Assembly (NCBI RefSeq): GCF_002368415.1
Contig: NZ_AP018290.1
Span: forward strand, 2,421,470 to 2,485,469
Direction of reading: 5' to 3'
Length of the DNA stretch: 64,000 bases
Origin: Calothrix sp. NIES-4105
Lineage (GTDB): Bacteria > Cyanobacteriota > Cyanobacteriia > Cyanobacteriales > Nostocaceae
Positions 51,730-59,908 of the stretch are shown in pieces. Below the pieces are notes generated by a model. That model saw only the letters and a program-made list of their open reading frames with translations, did not search any database and was not told the DNA's origin. Position 1 is the first letter of the stretch. Each line of letters starts with the position of its first letter. Position numbers and translations under genes: made by a program.

Positions 51730-51760
51730 CCTGGTTGATGTTTATCAACCAGGCTTTTCT
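51730..51760 (+). terminator. Intrinsic terminator of hsp20
   Basis: CCTGGTTGAT (51730-51739) and ATCAACCAGG (51744-51753) form a perfect 10-bp stem with GTTT loop, followed by CTTTTCTTCCTTT. It lies 40 bases after the hsp20 stop codon. Confidence 0.85.
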
Positions 51761-52223
51761 TCCTTTGTGTCTTTCTGGTTCATCTCTCTTATCTCTGTGT
51801 TCTTTGCGTCTCTGTGGTAAAAAAGAATCACCTACACTTTACATTTAGAACAACAGCAACCTTCTAATGTTCTGTTATAGTATTACTTTTAGAGGATGTA
51901 AAAAAATATCAAAACCTTGGAAAATCCCCCCTTACCCCCCGCGTGGAAGGCTGCCGTGTACACACATCTTTAATAACCCCTTCTTTTCCCCCCTTCGTGC
52001 CCTTTGTGTTCAAAGTGGTTTATCTCTTTAAAAAACCACGCTCGTCACAAAGAACACAAAGAAAGAGAAGAAAGAGAAGAAAAAGAGACTTATGTGTACA
52101 CGGTAGGCGTGGAAGGGGGGAAAACAAGAGGGTCTTAGCCCACTTATTAACGGGAAAAAGCAACTCTTAGTCCCTCTCCCGCACGGGGGGTTGGGAAGAT
52201 TAAACCCAGACTTAAACCAGACT
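51761..52223. other. Repeat-rich gap between hsp20 and the ABC ATPase gene
   Basis: After the terminator it holds the interspersed TCTCTGTGGTAAAAAA repeat (~51800-51830) and the nested MITE within a G/C-rich repeat. No gene is credible; the long open frames here exist because the repeat is purine-rich. The ATPase promoter must lie within or just after the repeat. Confidence 0.7.
51951..52106. mobile_element. MITE-like element, copy 2 (156 bp)
   Basis: The ends CTGCCGTGTACACA and (reverse) CTACCGTGTACACA match copy 1 at 933-1096, and the inside aligns with it over most of its length (CTTTAATAACCCCTTCTTTT, then GAGAAGAAAGAGAAGAAAAA). It is flanked by a perfect 10-base duplication GCGTGGAAGG (51941-51950, 52107-52116). 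It again sits inside a C-run/G-run repeat (51918-52197). The ABC ATPase gene starts 118 bases downstream. Confidence 0.8.
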
Positions 52224-53135
52224 ATGCTTAAAATCAAAAATTTAAACAAATCATACGGCGCCAGAAAAGTCTTGCATGATTTGAATTTAAATATAGATAC
52301 AGGTCAAATTTATGGATTACTAGGCGCCAATGGTGCAGGTAAAACCACAACTATAAATATTATTTGTAATCTTATCCAAGCTGACAGCGGTTATATTTCT
52401 ATTCATAATCAACCTATTACTGATGATACAAAAGCATTAATAGGTATTGCTCCCCAAGAAAATTTACTATATAAAACTTTGTCATGTGAGGAAAACCTGA
52501 CATTTTTTGCCAAAATATACGGTTTACGTTCAAGAACATGTCGTGAGCAAGTACTCAAAACACTTGCGGATGTAAAACTATTTGACCGTGCGAAAAGTCC
52601 GGTTGAAACTCTAAGCGGAGGAATGCAACGGCGCCTAAATATGGCAGTTGCTTTAGTACATCAACCGAAACTAGTAATTTTAGATGAACCAACCACAGGG
52701 TTAGATATCGAAGCACGTTACGAAATTTGGGAGCTTATCAAACAACTCAAGAATCAAGGTATCACGGTTTTACTAACTACGCATTTACTTGATGAAGCTG
52801 AAAGATTATGTGATAAAATCGGCATTCTCAAAAATGGTCAAATTTTAGCAGAAGGTAATTTAACACAATTACGTCAGTATATACCCGCAGATGAAGTTGT
52901 AACGATAAAAACTCAAAGTGAAGAAAAAGCAATTGCATTGGCGCAAGAATATGGTTTTACACCTCGACGTTACGGTGGCGATTTAGCATTTTGGATACCC
53001 GAAGTAATAGAGCTAAAAGAAATAATCGCACGGTTCGAGGGTGTTGATATTGATTCTATTTCTCGTCAACCTGTGCGGTTAGAGCATATTTATCTCGAAG
53101 TGACGCAGCAAGATGTAAAATCCAATCAACATTAG
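52224..53135 (+). CDS. ABC transporter ATP-binding protein (DrrA-type)
   Basis: The 303-residue ATPase starts MLKIKNLNKSYGARKVLHDL, has Walker A GANGAGKTTTINII (~35-48), Q-loop IAPQENLLYKTLS, signature LSGGMQRRLNMAVALVH, Walker B LVILDEPTTGLDIEAR and H-loop LLTTHLLDEAERLCD. A C-terminal ~80-residue region (ADEVVTIKTQSEEKAIALAQ) is of the DrrA/NatA type found in exporters with ABC-2 permeases. The ATG at 52224 fits this alignment; an earlier start would add an odd N-terminus. Its likely permease is at 45655, separated by ~6 kb. Confidence 0.92.
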   Translation: MLKIKNLNKSYGARKVLHDLNLNIDTGQIYGLLGANGAGKTTTINIICNLIQADSGYISIHNQPITDDTKALIGIAPQENLLYKTLSCEENLTFFAKIYGLRSRTCREQVLKTLADVKLFDRAKSPVETLSGGMQRRLNMAVALVHQPKLVILDEPTTGLDIEARYEIWELIKQLKNQGITVLLTTHLLDEAERLCDKIGILKNGQILAEGNLTQLRQYIPADEVVTIKTQSEEKAIALAQEYGFTPRRYGGDLAFWIPEVIELKEIIARFEGVDIDSISRQPVRLEHIYLEVTQQDVKSNQH

Positions 53136-53188
53136 AAACTGCATTTAATAAAAAATCGGTTTCTAACACCCAAAAGAGAGGAACGAAC

Positions 53189-53536
53189 ATGAGCTGGACT
53201 AAAGTTCTTGCCCAAAACGAACTACCAAACGATGCACGAAAGGTAGTGAAAGTCGAAAAGCGCGCGATTTTACTACTAAACCACAACAATGAAATTTATG
53301 CCCTTGAAAATTCTTGCCCCCACTTGGGACTGCCACTTAAAAAGGGCAAAGTTACCGATGGGGCAATTGTGTGTCCTTTTCACCGCAGTGCGTTTGATTT
53401 AAAAACAGGGAACCCAACATTATGGACTCCCTTTCCACCCGGTATTGGCAAACTCATGGGGATGATGTCCACCCAAAAAGGTGTTGCAGTATTTCCTACT
53501 CGCATCGAGGAAGGAAGTATTTGGGTGGAAATTTAG
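53189..53536 (+). CDS. Rieske [2Fe-2S] protein
   Basis: A 115-residue soluble ferredoxin-like Rieske protein. The two cluster motifs are CPHLGLPLKKG (C-x-H, ~42-44) and CPFHRSAFDL (C-x-x-H, ~62-65), with the usual spacing for bacterial Rieske ferredoxins. The rest (RAILLLNHNNEIYALENS) is the Rieske beta sandwich. It would carry electrons to an oxygenase or nitrite-reductase-type partner; none is adjacent. It starts 53 bases after the ABC ATPase gene. Confidence 0.92.
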   Translation: MSWTKVLAQNELPNDARKVVKVEKRAILLLNHNNEIYALENSCPHLGLPLKKGKVTDGAIVCPFHRSAFDLKTGNPTLWTPFPPGIGKLMGMMSTQKGVAVFPTRIEEGSIWVEI

Positions 53537-53772
53537 TACAAGATGGGGAGGAATCCCCATTTAAGACTATAATGCATAACTTCCAAAATAAAACTGTATA
53601 AGATATTAGAACTCAAAAATTTCAACCGTATATATTGACACTTCACTTTTTATAGATAATCTTTATTCTATCTTCATAAAATCTTTATTGTATTTTCAGG
53701 AAAAATCTATAAGGCGGATGAAGAGAATAATCAGAGATTTTGATTAAATAAGATACAATCCGGAGCAAAAAC

Positions 53773-53931
53773 GTGAAAAGCAGTCAAAATAGCGCAAATT
53801 CGCACCCAACCAAATCTGACAAAAAACGCCAATCATCTTACGTAGATATCGGTACACCTAAAGTGCCACTTAAAAAGCACTCCTCAAAGGAAAGCCAAGA
53901 ATCACTGAGTGATTGGGCACATGCAACCTAA
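53773..53931 (+). CDS. Short hypothetical protein
   Basis: A GTG at 53773 preceded by CGGAGCAAAAAC (a good ribosome site) opens a 52-codon frame: KSSQNSANSHPTKSDKKRQS, SYVDIGTPKVPLKKHSSKES and QESLSDWAHAT. It is hydrophilic, rich in Ser, Lys and His, without signal or membrane segment. It is not recognised, but its position in an otherwise empty 600-base gap and coding-like codon choice make it a fair candidate gene. It could also be an intrinsically disordered regulator. Confidence 0.45.
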   Translation: MKSSQNSANSHPTKSDKKRQSSYVDIGTPKVPLKKHSSKESQESLSDWAHAT

Positions 53932-54072
53932 TTAAATAAAGCGTTCAGTAATCTCCAGTAGTTGGGGAACAATCGATTTCAAGGCGCCGTCCAATGTCAT
54001 ATGAGTGGGACTCCAAGTTTTAGGCAGTGTTTACTCAACCTATACTTCTCTTTTATGATTACCAACTATTCG

Positions 54073-54101
54073 ACCCCTCACGTATCAAGTGCGTGGGGGG
54101 T
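54073..54101 (+). promoter_or_regulatory. Leader hairpin before ATP adenylyltransferase gene
   Basis: ACCCCTCACG (54073-54082) pairs with CGTGGGGGGT (54092-54101) around TATCAAGTG (one G-U pair). The strong AAAGGAGG ribosome site is about 25 bases downstream. It might be an attenuator or protein-binding element in the leader; no U-tract follows, so it is not a typical terminator. Confidence 0.4.
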
Positions 54102-54136
54102 TACTTATATGATTGGCTACATAAAGGAGGATGTAT

Positions 54137-55009
54137 ATGGATAGATTATGGGATTGTGTTAAAGCGACTACGGAACGCGCCCTGTCGTGTGGCGCCTTGC
54201 TATCCATACCGACAGATTACGAGTTTGTCGAGCAAGATGGTGTGGTATTTATGGTACGAATATTATCGAATCTTGTACGAAAGGATAAAGCGAACAAGGA
54301 GCATAAAAGTACTAGTAAAGACTTTGATCCTTTCCTTCCTTACGAACAAGATTTATGGGTTGCGGATATTTCAGACACCCACGTTTGTATTTTGAACAAA
54401 TTCAATGTTGTTGATCACCACTTGCTGATTATCACCCGCGCGTTTGAAGAGCAAGAATCTTTGTTAACCGAGCGAGACTTTGCGGCAATGTGGTCTTGTA
54501 TGACTGATTTCGATGGGTTAGCGTTTTATAATGGCGGTCAAGTTGCAGGCGCCAGTCAAAAGCATAAACATTTACAGTTAGTCCCCTTACCACTTGCGCC
54601 GACTGGTGTCAAGTTACCAATTGAACCCTTACTTTCATCAGCTTCATTTAAAGGTTCTTTAGGTACCATACCCGGACTTCCATTCGTACACGCTTTCACA
54701 CATCTAAATCCTGATTGGGTAAAGTCCCCTATTGAGGCTGGTAATGCGACTTTAAAACAATACCGTGAATTACTCAAGGCAGTAGGGTTAGAAGATAGCA
54801 CAAATAATCAACAAACAGGCGCGTATAATTTACTAGCTACGCGAGAGTGGATGCTCGTTATACCGCGACAACACGAATGTTTCGAGTCAATATCAGTAAA
54901 TTCACTAGGTTTTGCGGGTGCTTTACTTGTACGCACAAGAGCGCAACTCCAACGTCTCAAAGATTATGGTCCGATGAATATCCTTAAAAGCGTTGCCATA
55001 CCCATGTAG
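54137..55009 (+). CDS. ATP adenylyltransferase (Ap4A phosphorylase)
   Basis: The 290-residue HIT-superfamily enzyme breaks down Ap4A with phosphate to ATP and ADP. The HIT-like active site is SQKHKHLQLVPLP (H-x-H-x-Q, ~141-146 region). Before it, HVCILNKFNVVDHHLLIITR and LAFYNGGQVAGA are conserved; C-terminal YNLLATREWMLVIPRQHE is also typical. The ATG at 54137 is chosen because the AGGAGG site (54126-54130) abuts the earlier ATG at 54131 with no space but lies six bases from 54137. It has no nucleotide-metabolism neighbours. Confidence 0.92.
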   Translation: MDRLWDCVKATTERALSCGALLSIPTDYEFVEQDGVVFMVRILSNLVRKDKANKEHKSTSKDFDPFLPYEQDLWVADISDTHVCILNKFNVVDHHLLIITRAFEEQESLLTERDFAAMWSCMTDFDGLAFYNGGQVAGASQKHKHLQLVPLPLAPTGVKLPIEPLLSSASFKGSLGTIPGLPFVHAFTHLNPDWVKSPIEAGNATLKQYRELLKAVGLEDSTNNQQTGAYNLLATREWMLVIPRQHECFESISVNSLGFAGALLVRTRAQLQRLKDYGPMNILKSVAIPM

Positions 55010-55212
55010 GGAGCGGTGGAGGAACGGAACCCAACATAAAACTTGAGCATGTGTTAGGGGGAGCAAGGGGCGAACCCAACCTACAGTTCAAAAACTTTTG
55101 CATTGGCGCCCAAGATTAGAGTAAAGTTAAAAAGTGTAACAAAGTATCACTTTTACCTTAAGCTTTGAAACAAGCTTTTAACACTCAGCGTTGAAATTAT
55201 TATAAAAAGTCC

Positions 55213-56022
55213 ATGCAAAAAAGTTTTTGGCGGCGCTTAGGGGCGTTTGTAGGGTTATTATTCTTAGCTGGTTCTATTTGGGTAACGCATCCTCTCGATG
55301 CTTTAGCTTATGACAACCCAGAACTATTACCAAAAACATCAACCCCAGTTGTAGACTTAGCCAAAACTCTAACTGATGTACAAGAAGAGAATTTGGTCAA
55401 AGAACTTAACAGTTTTCAAGATGAGACAGGGTGGAAGTTACGAGTATTAACTCAGTTTGACCGTACTCCTGGTCGTGCGGTTATCAATTTTTGGGGTCTA
55501 GATGATAAAAGCATTTTGCTTGTATCGGATGCTCGTGGGGGTAATATTCTCAGCTTTAGCGTTGGCGATGCTGTGTACGAATTATTACCAAGAACATTCT
55601 GGATTGAACTGCAAACCAGGTTTGGAAATTTGTACTACGTGCGTGAAAATGGTGAAGACAAAGCGATTATTGATACTTTAAGTACTGTAGAATCTTGTTT
55701 GCGTAAGGGTGGTTGTGGTGTTGTGCCAGGATTACCGCGCGAACAGTGGATTTTGACTTTGATTACATCAGTAATTGGAGGCGTGATTTGTGGTTTTGCA
55801 GCACAACCGCGTCGTGAAGGTCAAGTGTTTGCATGGCAGTGGGCATTAATTTTCTCACCTTTGTGGGGAATTCTATTTCTTGCCTTTGGTATTGGACCTG
55901 TCGTCACTCGTACAACTGAATGGTTGCCTTTAGTTCGCAATATCGCTGGTTTCTTAATGGGCGCCATAGTCGCGTTTCTTTCGCCAGCTTTTGGGCGCCC
56001 GTCATCAAACGCAGAATCGTAG
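55213..56022 (+). CDS. psb32: TPM-domain protein, Psb32-like
   Basis: The 269-residue protein has an N-terminal signal or membrane anchor (GAFVGLLFLAGSIWVTHPLD, ~13-32) and a TPM domain (~45-190: PVVDLAKTLTDVQEENLVKE, GWKLRVLTQFDRTPG, SILLVSDARGGNILSFSVGD, RFGNLYYVRE). One or two C-terminal membrane segments follow (IFSPLWGILFLAFGIGPVV-type). Psb32 of Synechocystis protects and repairs photosystem II from photodamage. It is in a repeat-poor stretch; a small inverted repeat follows its stop. The gene name is a family assignment; a generic TPM protein is the alternative. Confidence 0.8.
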   Translation: MQKSFWRRLGAFVGLLFLAGSIWVTHPLDALAYDNPELLPKTSTPVVDLAKTLTDVQEENLVKELNSFQDETGWKLRVLTQFDRTPGRAVINFWGLDDKSILLVSDARGGNILSFSVGDAVYELLPRTFWIELQTRFGNLYYVRENGEDKAIIDTLSTVESCLRKGGCGVVPGLPREQWILTLITSVIGGVICGFAAQPRREGQVFAWQWALIFSPLWGILFLAFGIGPVVTRTTEWLPLVRNIAGFLMGAIVAFLSPAFGRPSSNAES

Positions 56023-56082
56023 GGTGTGTTACGCCATAAACAATTCTTAAACGAAGCGCAAATTCTGGTGGCGTAACGCACC
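56023..56082. repeat. Inverted repeat after psb32
   Basis: GGTGTGTTACGCCA (56023-56036) and TGGCGTAACGCACC (56069-56082) are inverted copies with one mismatch, with GAAGCGCAAATT in the loop region. The left arm begins just after the psb32 stop. It looks like a terminator or a member of a short interspersed repeat family. Confidence 0.55.
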
Positions 56083-56137
56083 AGTATCCGGCAATTTTTG
56101 GGTGCCATTTATCTTAAAGATGGTGCGTGACGCTACG

Positions 56138-56235
56138 GTTGCAACTAGCTTCGTTTTATATTGTTTATAGCGTCACGCACCCTACTGTTGCAACTAGCTT
56201 CGTTTTATATTGCTTATAGCGTCACGCACCCTACT
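56138..56235. repeat. 49-bp tandem duplication
   Basis: Two adjacent 49-bp units starting GTTGCAACTAGCTTCG and ending CACGCACCCTACT, with one difference (GTTTATAG/GCTTATAG). The terminal GTGCGTGACGC/GCGTCACGCAC pieces match the inverted repeat just upstream. A recent duplication before cobH. Confidence 0.85.
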
Positions 56236-56273
56236 GTTGTAAGCTGAGAACTATTGTGTGTTGCAGAACTGCG

Positions 56274-56906
56274 ATGGAATGGCATATAACTGACGCTCAA
56301 AGCTTGGCAATAATTGATAGTGAAATTGGCGACCATGTTTTTTCGCCTGCAGAATATGAAATCGTTAAGCGTGTTATCTATGCCACGTGCGATTTTGAAT
56401 ATAAATCATTACTGAGTTTTTCAGAGCGCGCTTTACAATCAGCAGCTGCAGCTTTAGCCGCGCGAACAACTATAGTTGTCGATGTGCCGATGGTGCAAAT
56501 AGGTATAGCACATGATATTCAGAATACTTTTGCTAATCCAGTATTTTGCAGTTTTGAGGTCGTAAATCATCGTCAAGACAAAAAAACTCGTGTGGCATCG
56601 GGAACTGAGGTATTAGCAAAAAGATACCCGGAAGGAATTTTTATTGTTGGTCAAGCTCAAACAGCACTTTCCACACTGGTGGAATTGATTGAAGCAGAAG
56701 AAATAAAACCAGCTTTAATAATTGCAACTCCTCCAGGATTTATAAATATTGATACGGCAAAAGAGCGCTTACGTGAATCGCTTGTGCCAAATATAATGAT
56801 TGAAGGTCGCAAGGGAAATGCCGTGGTTGCTGCAGCTATTGTTGATGGTTTGGTAGATTTAGCTTGGCAAGCTTACGGGAAAGAAGGAAAAATTGGCAAC
56901 GGATGA
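56274..56906 (+). CDS. cobH: Precorrin-8X methylmutase
   Basis: The 210-residue enzyme moves a methyl group of precorrin-8X to C-12 to give hydrogenobyrinate (CbiC is the anaerobic-pathway version). It begins MEWHITDAQSLAIIDSEIG and ends IMIEGRKGNAVVAAAIVDGL plus VDLAWQAYGK. Also ATPPGFINIDTAKERLRES and RQDKKTRVASGTEVLAK. The ATG at 56274 is preferred over GTG at 56256 since the extra six residues have no family support. It is the only cobalamin gene in the window, so the rest of the pathway is elsewhere. Confidence 0.88.
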   Translation: MEWHITDAQSLAIIDSEIGDHVFSPAEYEIVKRVIYATCDFEYKSLLSFSERALQSAAAALAARTTIVVDVPMVQIGIAHDIQNTFANPVFCSFEVVNHRQDKKTRVASGTEVLAKRYPEGIFIVGQAQTALSTLVELIEAEEIKPALIIATPPGFINIDTAKERLRESLVPNIMIEGRKGNAVVAAAIVDGLVDLAWQAYGKEGKIGNG

Positions 56907-56987
56907 TAAACGGATGTAACGGATAGATAATTTCAAATAACTAGGCTTTGTTTTATACCAACAACTCATCCGCGTTAATATCTGTTG

Positions 56988-57725
56988 CTAATAATCTTCT
57001 TCTGTACTCCAATCATCGTTTCTTCTGCGTCTTGTATCCTCTTGCGGACGACGACGGCGCCTTGGTCTGTCATAATCATCATCATCATCGCGTAAGCGGT
57101 TTCCAACTTCTGTAAAAAAGTCTCTTCGTAAATAAGGATAATCGCTGATCCAAATATTACGATTAGGAACATATATATCAGTAATTTCTTCGATGCGGCT
57201 GAGGTCAGCACGATTTGAGAACACAAGCATTTCAGCGATTTGACCACGTGTTACAGCTTTATACGCAACTTGTAATGGTGCTTGATACTCAGCAGTAAAT
57301 CCGGTTTCATCACCTACTTCTAGGTTAATTCGCTTTTCACGGTTTTCGACGATTACTAATTCACCTTTATTATTTACTGTTTCTTGCTTACCTATTAATT
57401 CTTCAGTTATCCATAAGTCTAATATTCGACCGCGAAAAAAGCCGCAATATTTATAACGTCGGCATTTACCATTTCGCAAGCTAGCTTGAAACACTGGACT
57501 CCACAACCAGTAAAATGCACTTATCAGTCCGAGTACAAATACAATTGGACCAAAATTAAGTCCTAAAACAAACCTTAAAAGTAAAACTACAGCTGCGGCA
57601 ACTACTGAAATTAATAATCTTTGTAAAAGTTTTGAAAAATTACCCCAGTAGTACTTGTACTGTGGCCCAGTTCCTATCAAAGGAATCAATTGTTCAAATT
57701 TTTCGCGCGTTAATGGAACAAGCAT
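56988..57725 (-). CDS. Conserved cyanobacterial membrane protein
   Basis: A 245-residue protein with two adjacent hydrophobic segments (LLISVVAAAVVLLLRFVLGL and IVFVLGLISAFYWLWSPVF, ~38-77). A cytoplasmic region (FRGRILDLWITEELIGKQE, LVIVENREKRINLEVGDETG, LSRIEEITDIYVPNRNIWIS) and a very charged C-terminal tail (RRRRRPQEDTRRRRNDDWST) follow. Homologues are present in many cyanobacteria, often labelled loosely as transporter-related; I cannot support that. It lies 59 bases downstream of dapB on the same strand. Confidence 0.7.
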   Translation of the reverse strand: MLVPLTREKFEQLIPLIGTGPQYKYYWGNFSKLLQRLLISVVAAAVVLLLRFVLGLNFGPIVFVLGLISAFYWLWSPVFQASLRNGKCRRYKYCGFFRGRILDLWITEELIGKQETVNNKGELVIVENREKRINLEVGDETGFTAEYQAPLQVAYKAVTRGQIAEMLVFSNRADLSRIEEITDIYVPNRNIWISDYPYLRRDFFTEVGNRLRDDDDDYDRPRRRRRPQEDTRRRRNDDWSTEEDY

Positions 57726-57784
57726 AATTAATTTAGTTAGGAGTTAATAGAAGTAAGGTGGGCAGTGCCCACCCTACTAACTTA

Positions 57785-58621
57785 TTAAAGTATCTTTTCT
57801 AATCCATATACTAACGACTTTAACTGTTGAACCTTGCGGATTGCTAGTAAAACCCCTGGCATATAAGAAGCTCGGTCAGAAGTATCGTGACGCAGTGTAT
57901 AAATTTGCCCTGCTGCACCAAATATAACTTCTTGGTGTGCAATTAATCCAGGCAAGCGAATACTGTGAATTCGTATACCTTCACCAGCATCACTTCCGCG
58001 CGCTCCTTTGAGCTTTTCTTCTTCTTTGACAGTAGCAGGGTTAAAAGATTTACCCATTTCTGCGAGCATTTGGGCAGTTTGAATAGCTGTACCGCTCGGT
58101 GCATCAGCTTTTTGGTTGTGGTGTAGTTCAATAATTTCCACATGGTCGAAGTATTGTGATGCTGTAACAGCGGCTTGCTGCAACAGTACCATTCCAATCG
58201 AGAAGTTAGGAATAATTAAACAACCTGTACTAGCTTTTTCTGCAAAGTCTGCTAAATCTTGTAACTGTTGAGGACTTAAACCAGTAGTACCAACCACCGG
58301 ACGAATACCATACGCTATGGCACTGCGAACATTATCATACACTCCGTCTGGATGAGTAAAATCTACTATTACTCCAGGAAGCATTTGTCGCTCTCCTGCC
58401 ACATACCCTAACATTGGTTCTAATTGGTTGGTAATTGGCACTTCCAATGGCTCACTTAAACCAGCCAATTCTCCGACATCTTTATTTTGATGTTCTGGGC
58501 TAGTATCAATGGCGCCCATTATTGTCATGTCTGATGCTTGGGATACGGCTAAAACTACCTCACGTCCCATTTTACCTGCAGCACCATTGATAATTACCGG
58601 AATTTTATTTTGATTCGCCAT
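57785..58621 (-). CDS. dapB: 4-hydroxy-tetrahydrodipicolinate reductase
   Basis: DapB makes tetrahydrodipicolinate with NAD(P)H in lysine and diaminopimelate synthesis. The 278-residue protein has the N-terminal dinucleotide loop [14 protein letters not shown] (~13-26), [42 protein letters not shown] and the catalytic [18 protein letters not shown] with active-site His and Lys. Full length, with no gaps. The gene for the membrane protein follows downstream; a 59-base space suggests possible co-transcription. Confidence 0.95.
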   Translation of the reverse strand: MANQNKIPVIINGAAGKMGREVVLAVSQASDMTIMGAIDTSPEHQNKDVGELAGLSEPLEVPITNQLEPMLGYVAGERQMLPGVIVDFTHPDGVYDNVRSAIAYGIRPVVGTTGLSPQQLQDLADFAEKASTGCLIIPNFSIGMVLLQQAAVTASQYFDHVEIIELHHNQKADAPSGTAIQTAQMLAEMGKSFNPATVKEEEKLKGARGSDAGEGIRIHSIRLPGLIAHQEVIFGAAGQIYTLRHDTSDRASYMPGVLLAIRKVQQLKSLVYGLEKIL

Positions 58622-58923
58622 AGTAAAACAAATATTCTGCCACTGTAATATTTAACCCAACACACGAATTTTAAGGGAATTTGAGGCGCCACACGAAAAG
58701 TAACGTCTATAAATGTTGGGAACTTGGCAGACTTGAATCGAGTCAGTCGCTTAAACTTGTTAATCTCTACATTACCCAAATCAGGGGCAGTAACCAAATT
58801 CATCAATACTTAGTCAGTAATAACCATGACAATCGTCACATCTTTGTATAAAATGCACTGAGCAACAACAAAAAGATGTGAAATCATTAATGCCGTCTCT
58901 GTAGTTCAGATTAAATTGAGTCA
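58622..58923. other. Intergenic region between divergent genes
   Basis: Some 300 bases upstream of dapB (leftward) and the small secreted protein (rightward). No repeat of the families above or reading frame was seen. Confidence 0.5.
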
Positions 58924-59298
58924 ATGAATAAGAAATTTGTCCTTACATTACTTTCCAGCCCTGCATTGTTTGCCTCGATGGCATCAATGATGATGATCAC
59001 TCCTGCACAAGCAGGTCAAGTTATCCATACTGGCTCGCTTGATTGTATTCGTTCGCCACATTCTTCACAACATAAGTTTGTTTGTGAGCGGCGCCACAAA
59101 GTGAGTACTGCACCCGGACAAGCTTTAGCTATAGCCCAAAAACAACCAGAACTTGTAGCACAGGCGCCGAACCAGATAACCGAGCTTGCATTTACCGACG
59201 AAGAAAGCGACACAGCCATTAAACTTTTCGGATGCGACTGTCCCGCTTGTCTCAATTCTCTGCGCCAACTGCGTAGTATGACAGAAATGGCAGTTTAA
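58924..59298 (+). CDS. Small secreted protein with CxCxxC motif
   Basis: A 124-residue protein with a signal peptide (LLSSPALFASMASMMMITPA then QAG, cleavage near residue 31). The mature part includes CIRSPHSSQHKFVCERRHK (two Cys) and at the C-terminus FGCDCPACLNSLRQLR, a C-x-C-x-x-C cluster that could bind a metal or iron-sulfur cluster or form disulfides. No family recognised. It converges on psaK across a repeat hairpin. Confidence 0.7.
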   Translation: MNKKFVLTLLSSPALFASMASMMMITPAQAGQVIHTGSLDCIRSPHSSQHKFVCERRHKVSTAPGQALAIAQKQPELVAQAPNQITELAFTDEESDTAIKLFGCDCPACLNSLRQLRSMTEMAV

Positions 59299-59315
59299 GT
59301 AGTGCGCTCGTAGAA

Positions 59316-59381
59316 AGTGCTGAGTCCTGAGTAGAGTACAAGTTTTTGACTCAGCACTCAGCACTCAGCACTCATCACTCA
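59316..59381. repeat. Heptamer repeat hairpin between convergent genes
   Basis: AGTGCTGAGT (59316-59325) can pair with copies of ACTCAGCACT (59350-59379), part of the ACTCAGC heptamer family of 17.35 kb and 38.85 kb. It separates two convergent genes and may act as a terminator for both; the repeat ends at the psaK stop. Confidence 0.65.
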
Positions 59382-59648
59382 TTAAATTCTTCCAAGGTTG
59401 TGTAAACCTAAAATTACACCGATGCCCAGAATATGACCAAAGCTAGTTGTGGCTAAAATTGCAGGCAAGCCAAAACCACCGAAGAAGTTAGACGCGGGCA
59501 CGGCAGGTTCAGCGTTAGCATACTTAATAGTTGATTTTCCTAATGCAATAGCCAAGATGTTGCAAACGACCATTATCGCTCCAACGGCAGGAGTCCATTG
59601 CAAAGGCGCCGTTGCGTATGTAATAGCTAGTAATGTTGATGTTAACAA
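59382..59648 (-). CDS. psaK: Photosystem I subunit PsaK
   Basis: The 88-residue thylakoid protein has two transmembrane helices (TPAVGAIMVVCNILAIALGK and LPAILATTSFGHILGIGVIL) joined by a hydrophilic loop (STIKYANAEPAVPASNFFGG). PsaK sits on the outer edge of photosystem I and takes part in phycobilisome-linked energy transfer. The N-terminal STLLAITYATAPLQWTP matches family members. The start at 59648 is followed upstream by a 260-base gap to a divergent protease gene. Confidence 0.95.
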   Translation of the reverse strand: MLTSTLLAITYATAPLQWTPAVGAIMVVCNILAIALGKSTIKYANAEPAVPASNFFGGFGLPAILATTSFGHILGIGVILGLHNLGRI

Positions 59649-59908
59649 GCGATTAGCTCCTTGATTTATTAGATGTTTTATTTGGTTGAAAAATATCGCT
59701 TGCAGAAATTTCTATCAAAAAACGTTTGCCAAGTGCTAACTTTCGTATCACTAGTTCATATTTTGTTGCAATATTTCATTATATTTTTGTAATAATTCTT
59801 TATTTTTCTTTACATTTGCTAAATTGATGAAGTTTTGGCTGTGAGGTAGCGCGCGCATCCTTAAAGATAATAAAGTGTAAAAAAGAGCATTTTGCACGAA
59901 GCCCTACT

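Noticed and set aside
51943-52170. Rightward 75-codon frame (Arg/Lys-rich) at the second MITE
   Set aside because: It is produced by the same repeat; no start context and no resemblance to a protein.
54027-54395. Rightward 122-codon frame before the ATP adenylyltransferase
   Set aside because: It overlaps the true gene in another frame and has no ribosome site; the HIT enzyme frame is clear.
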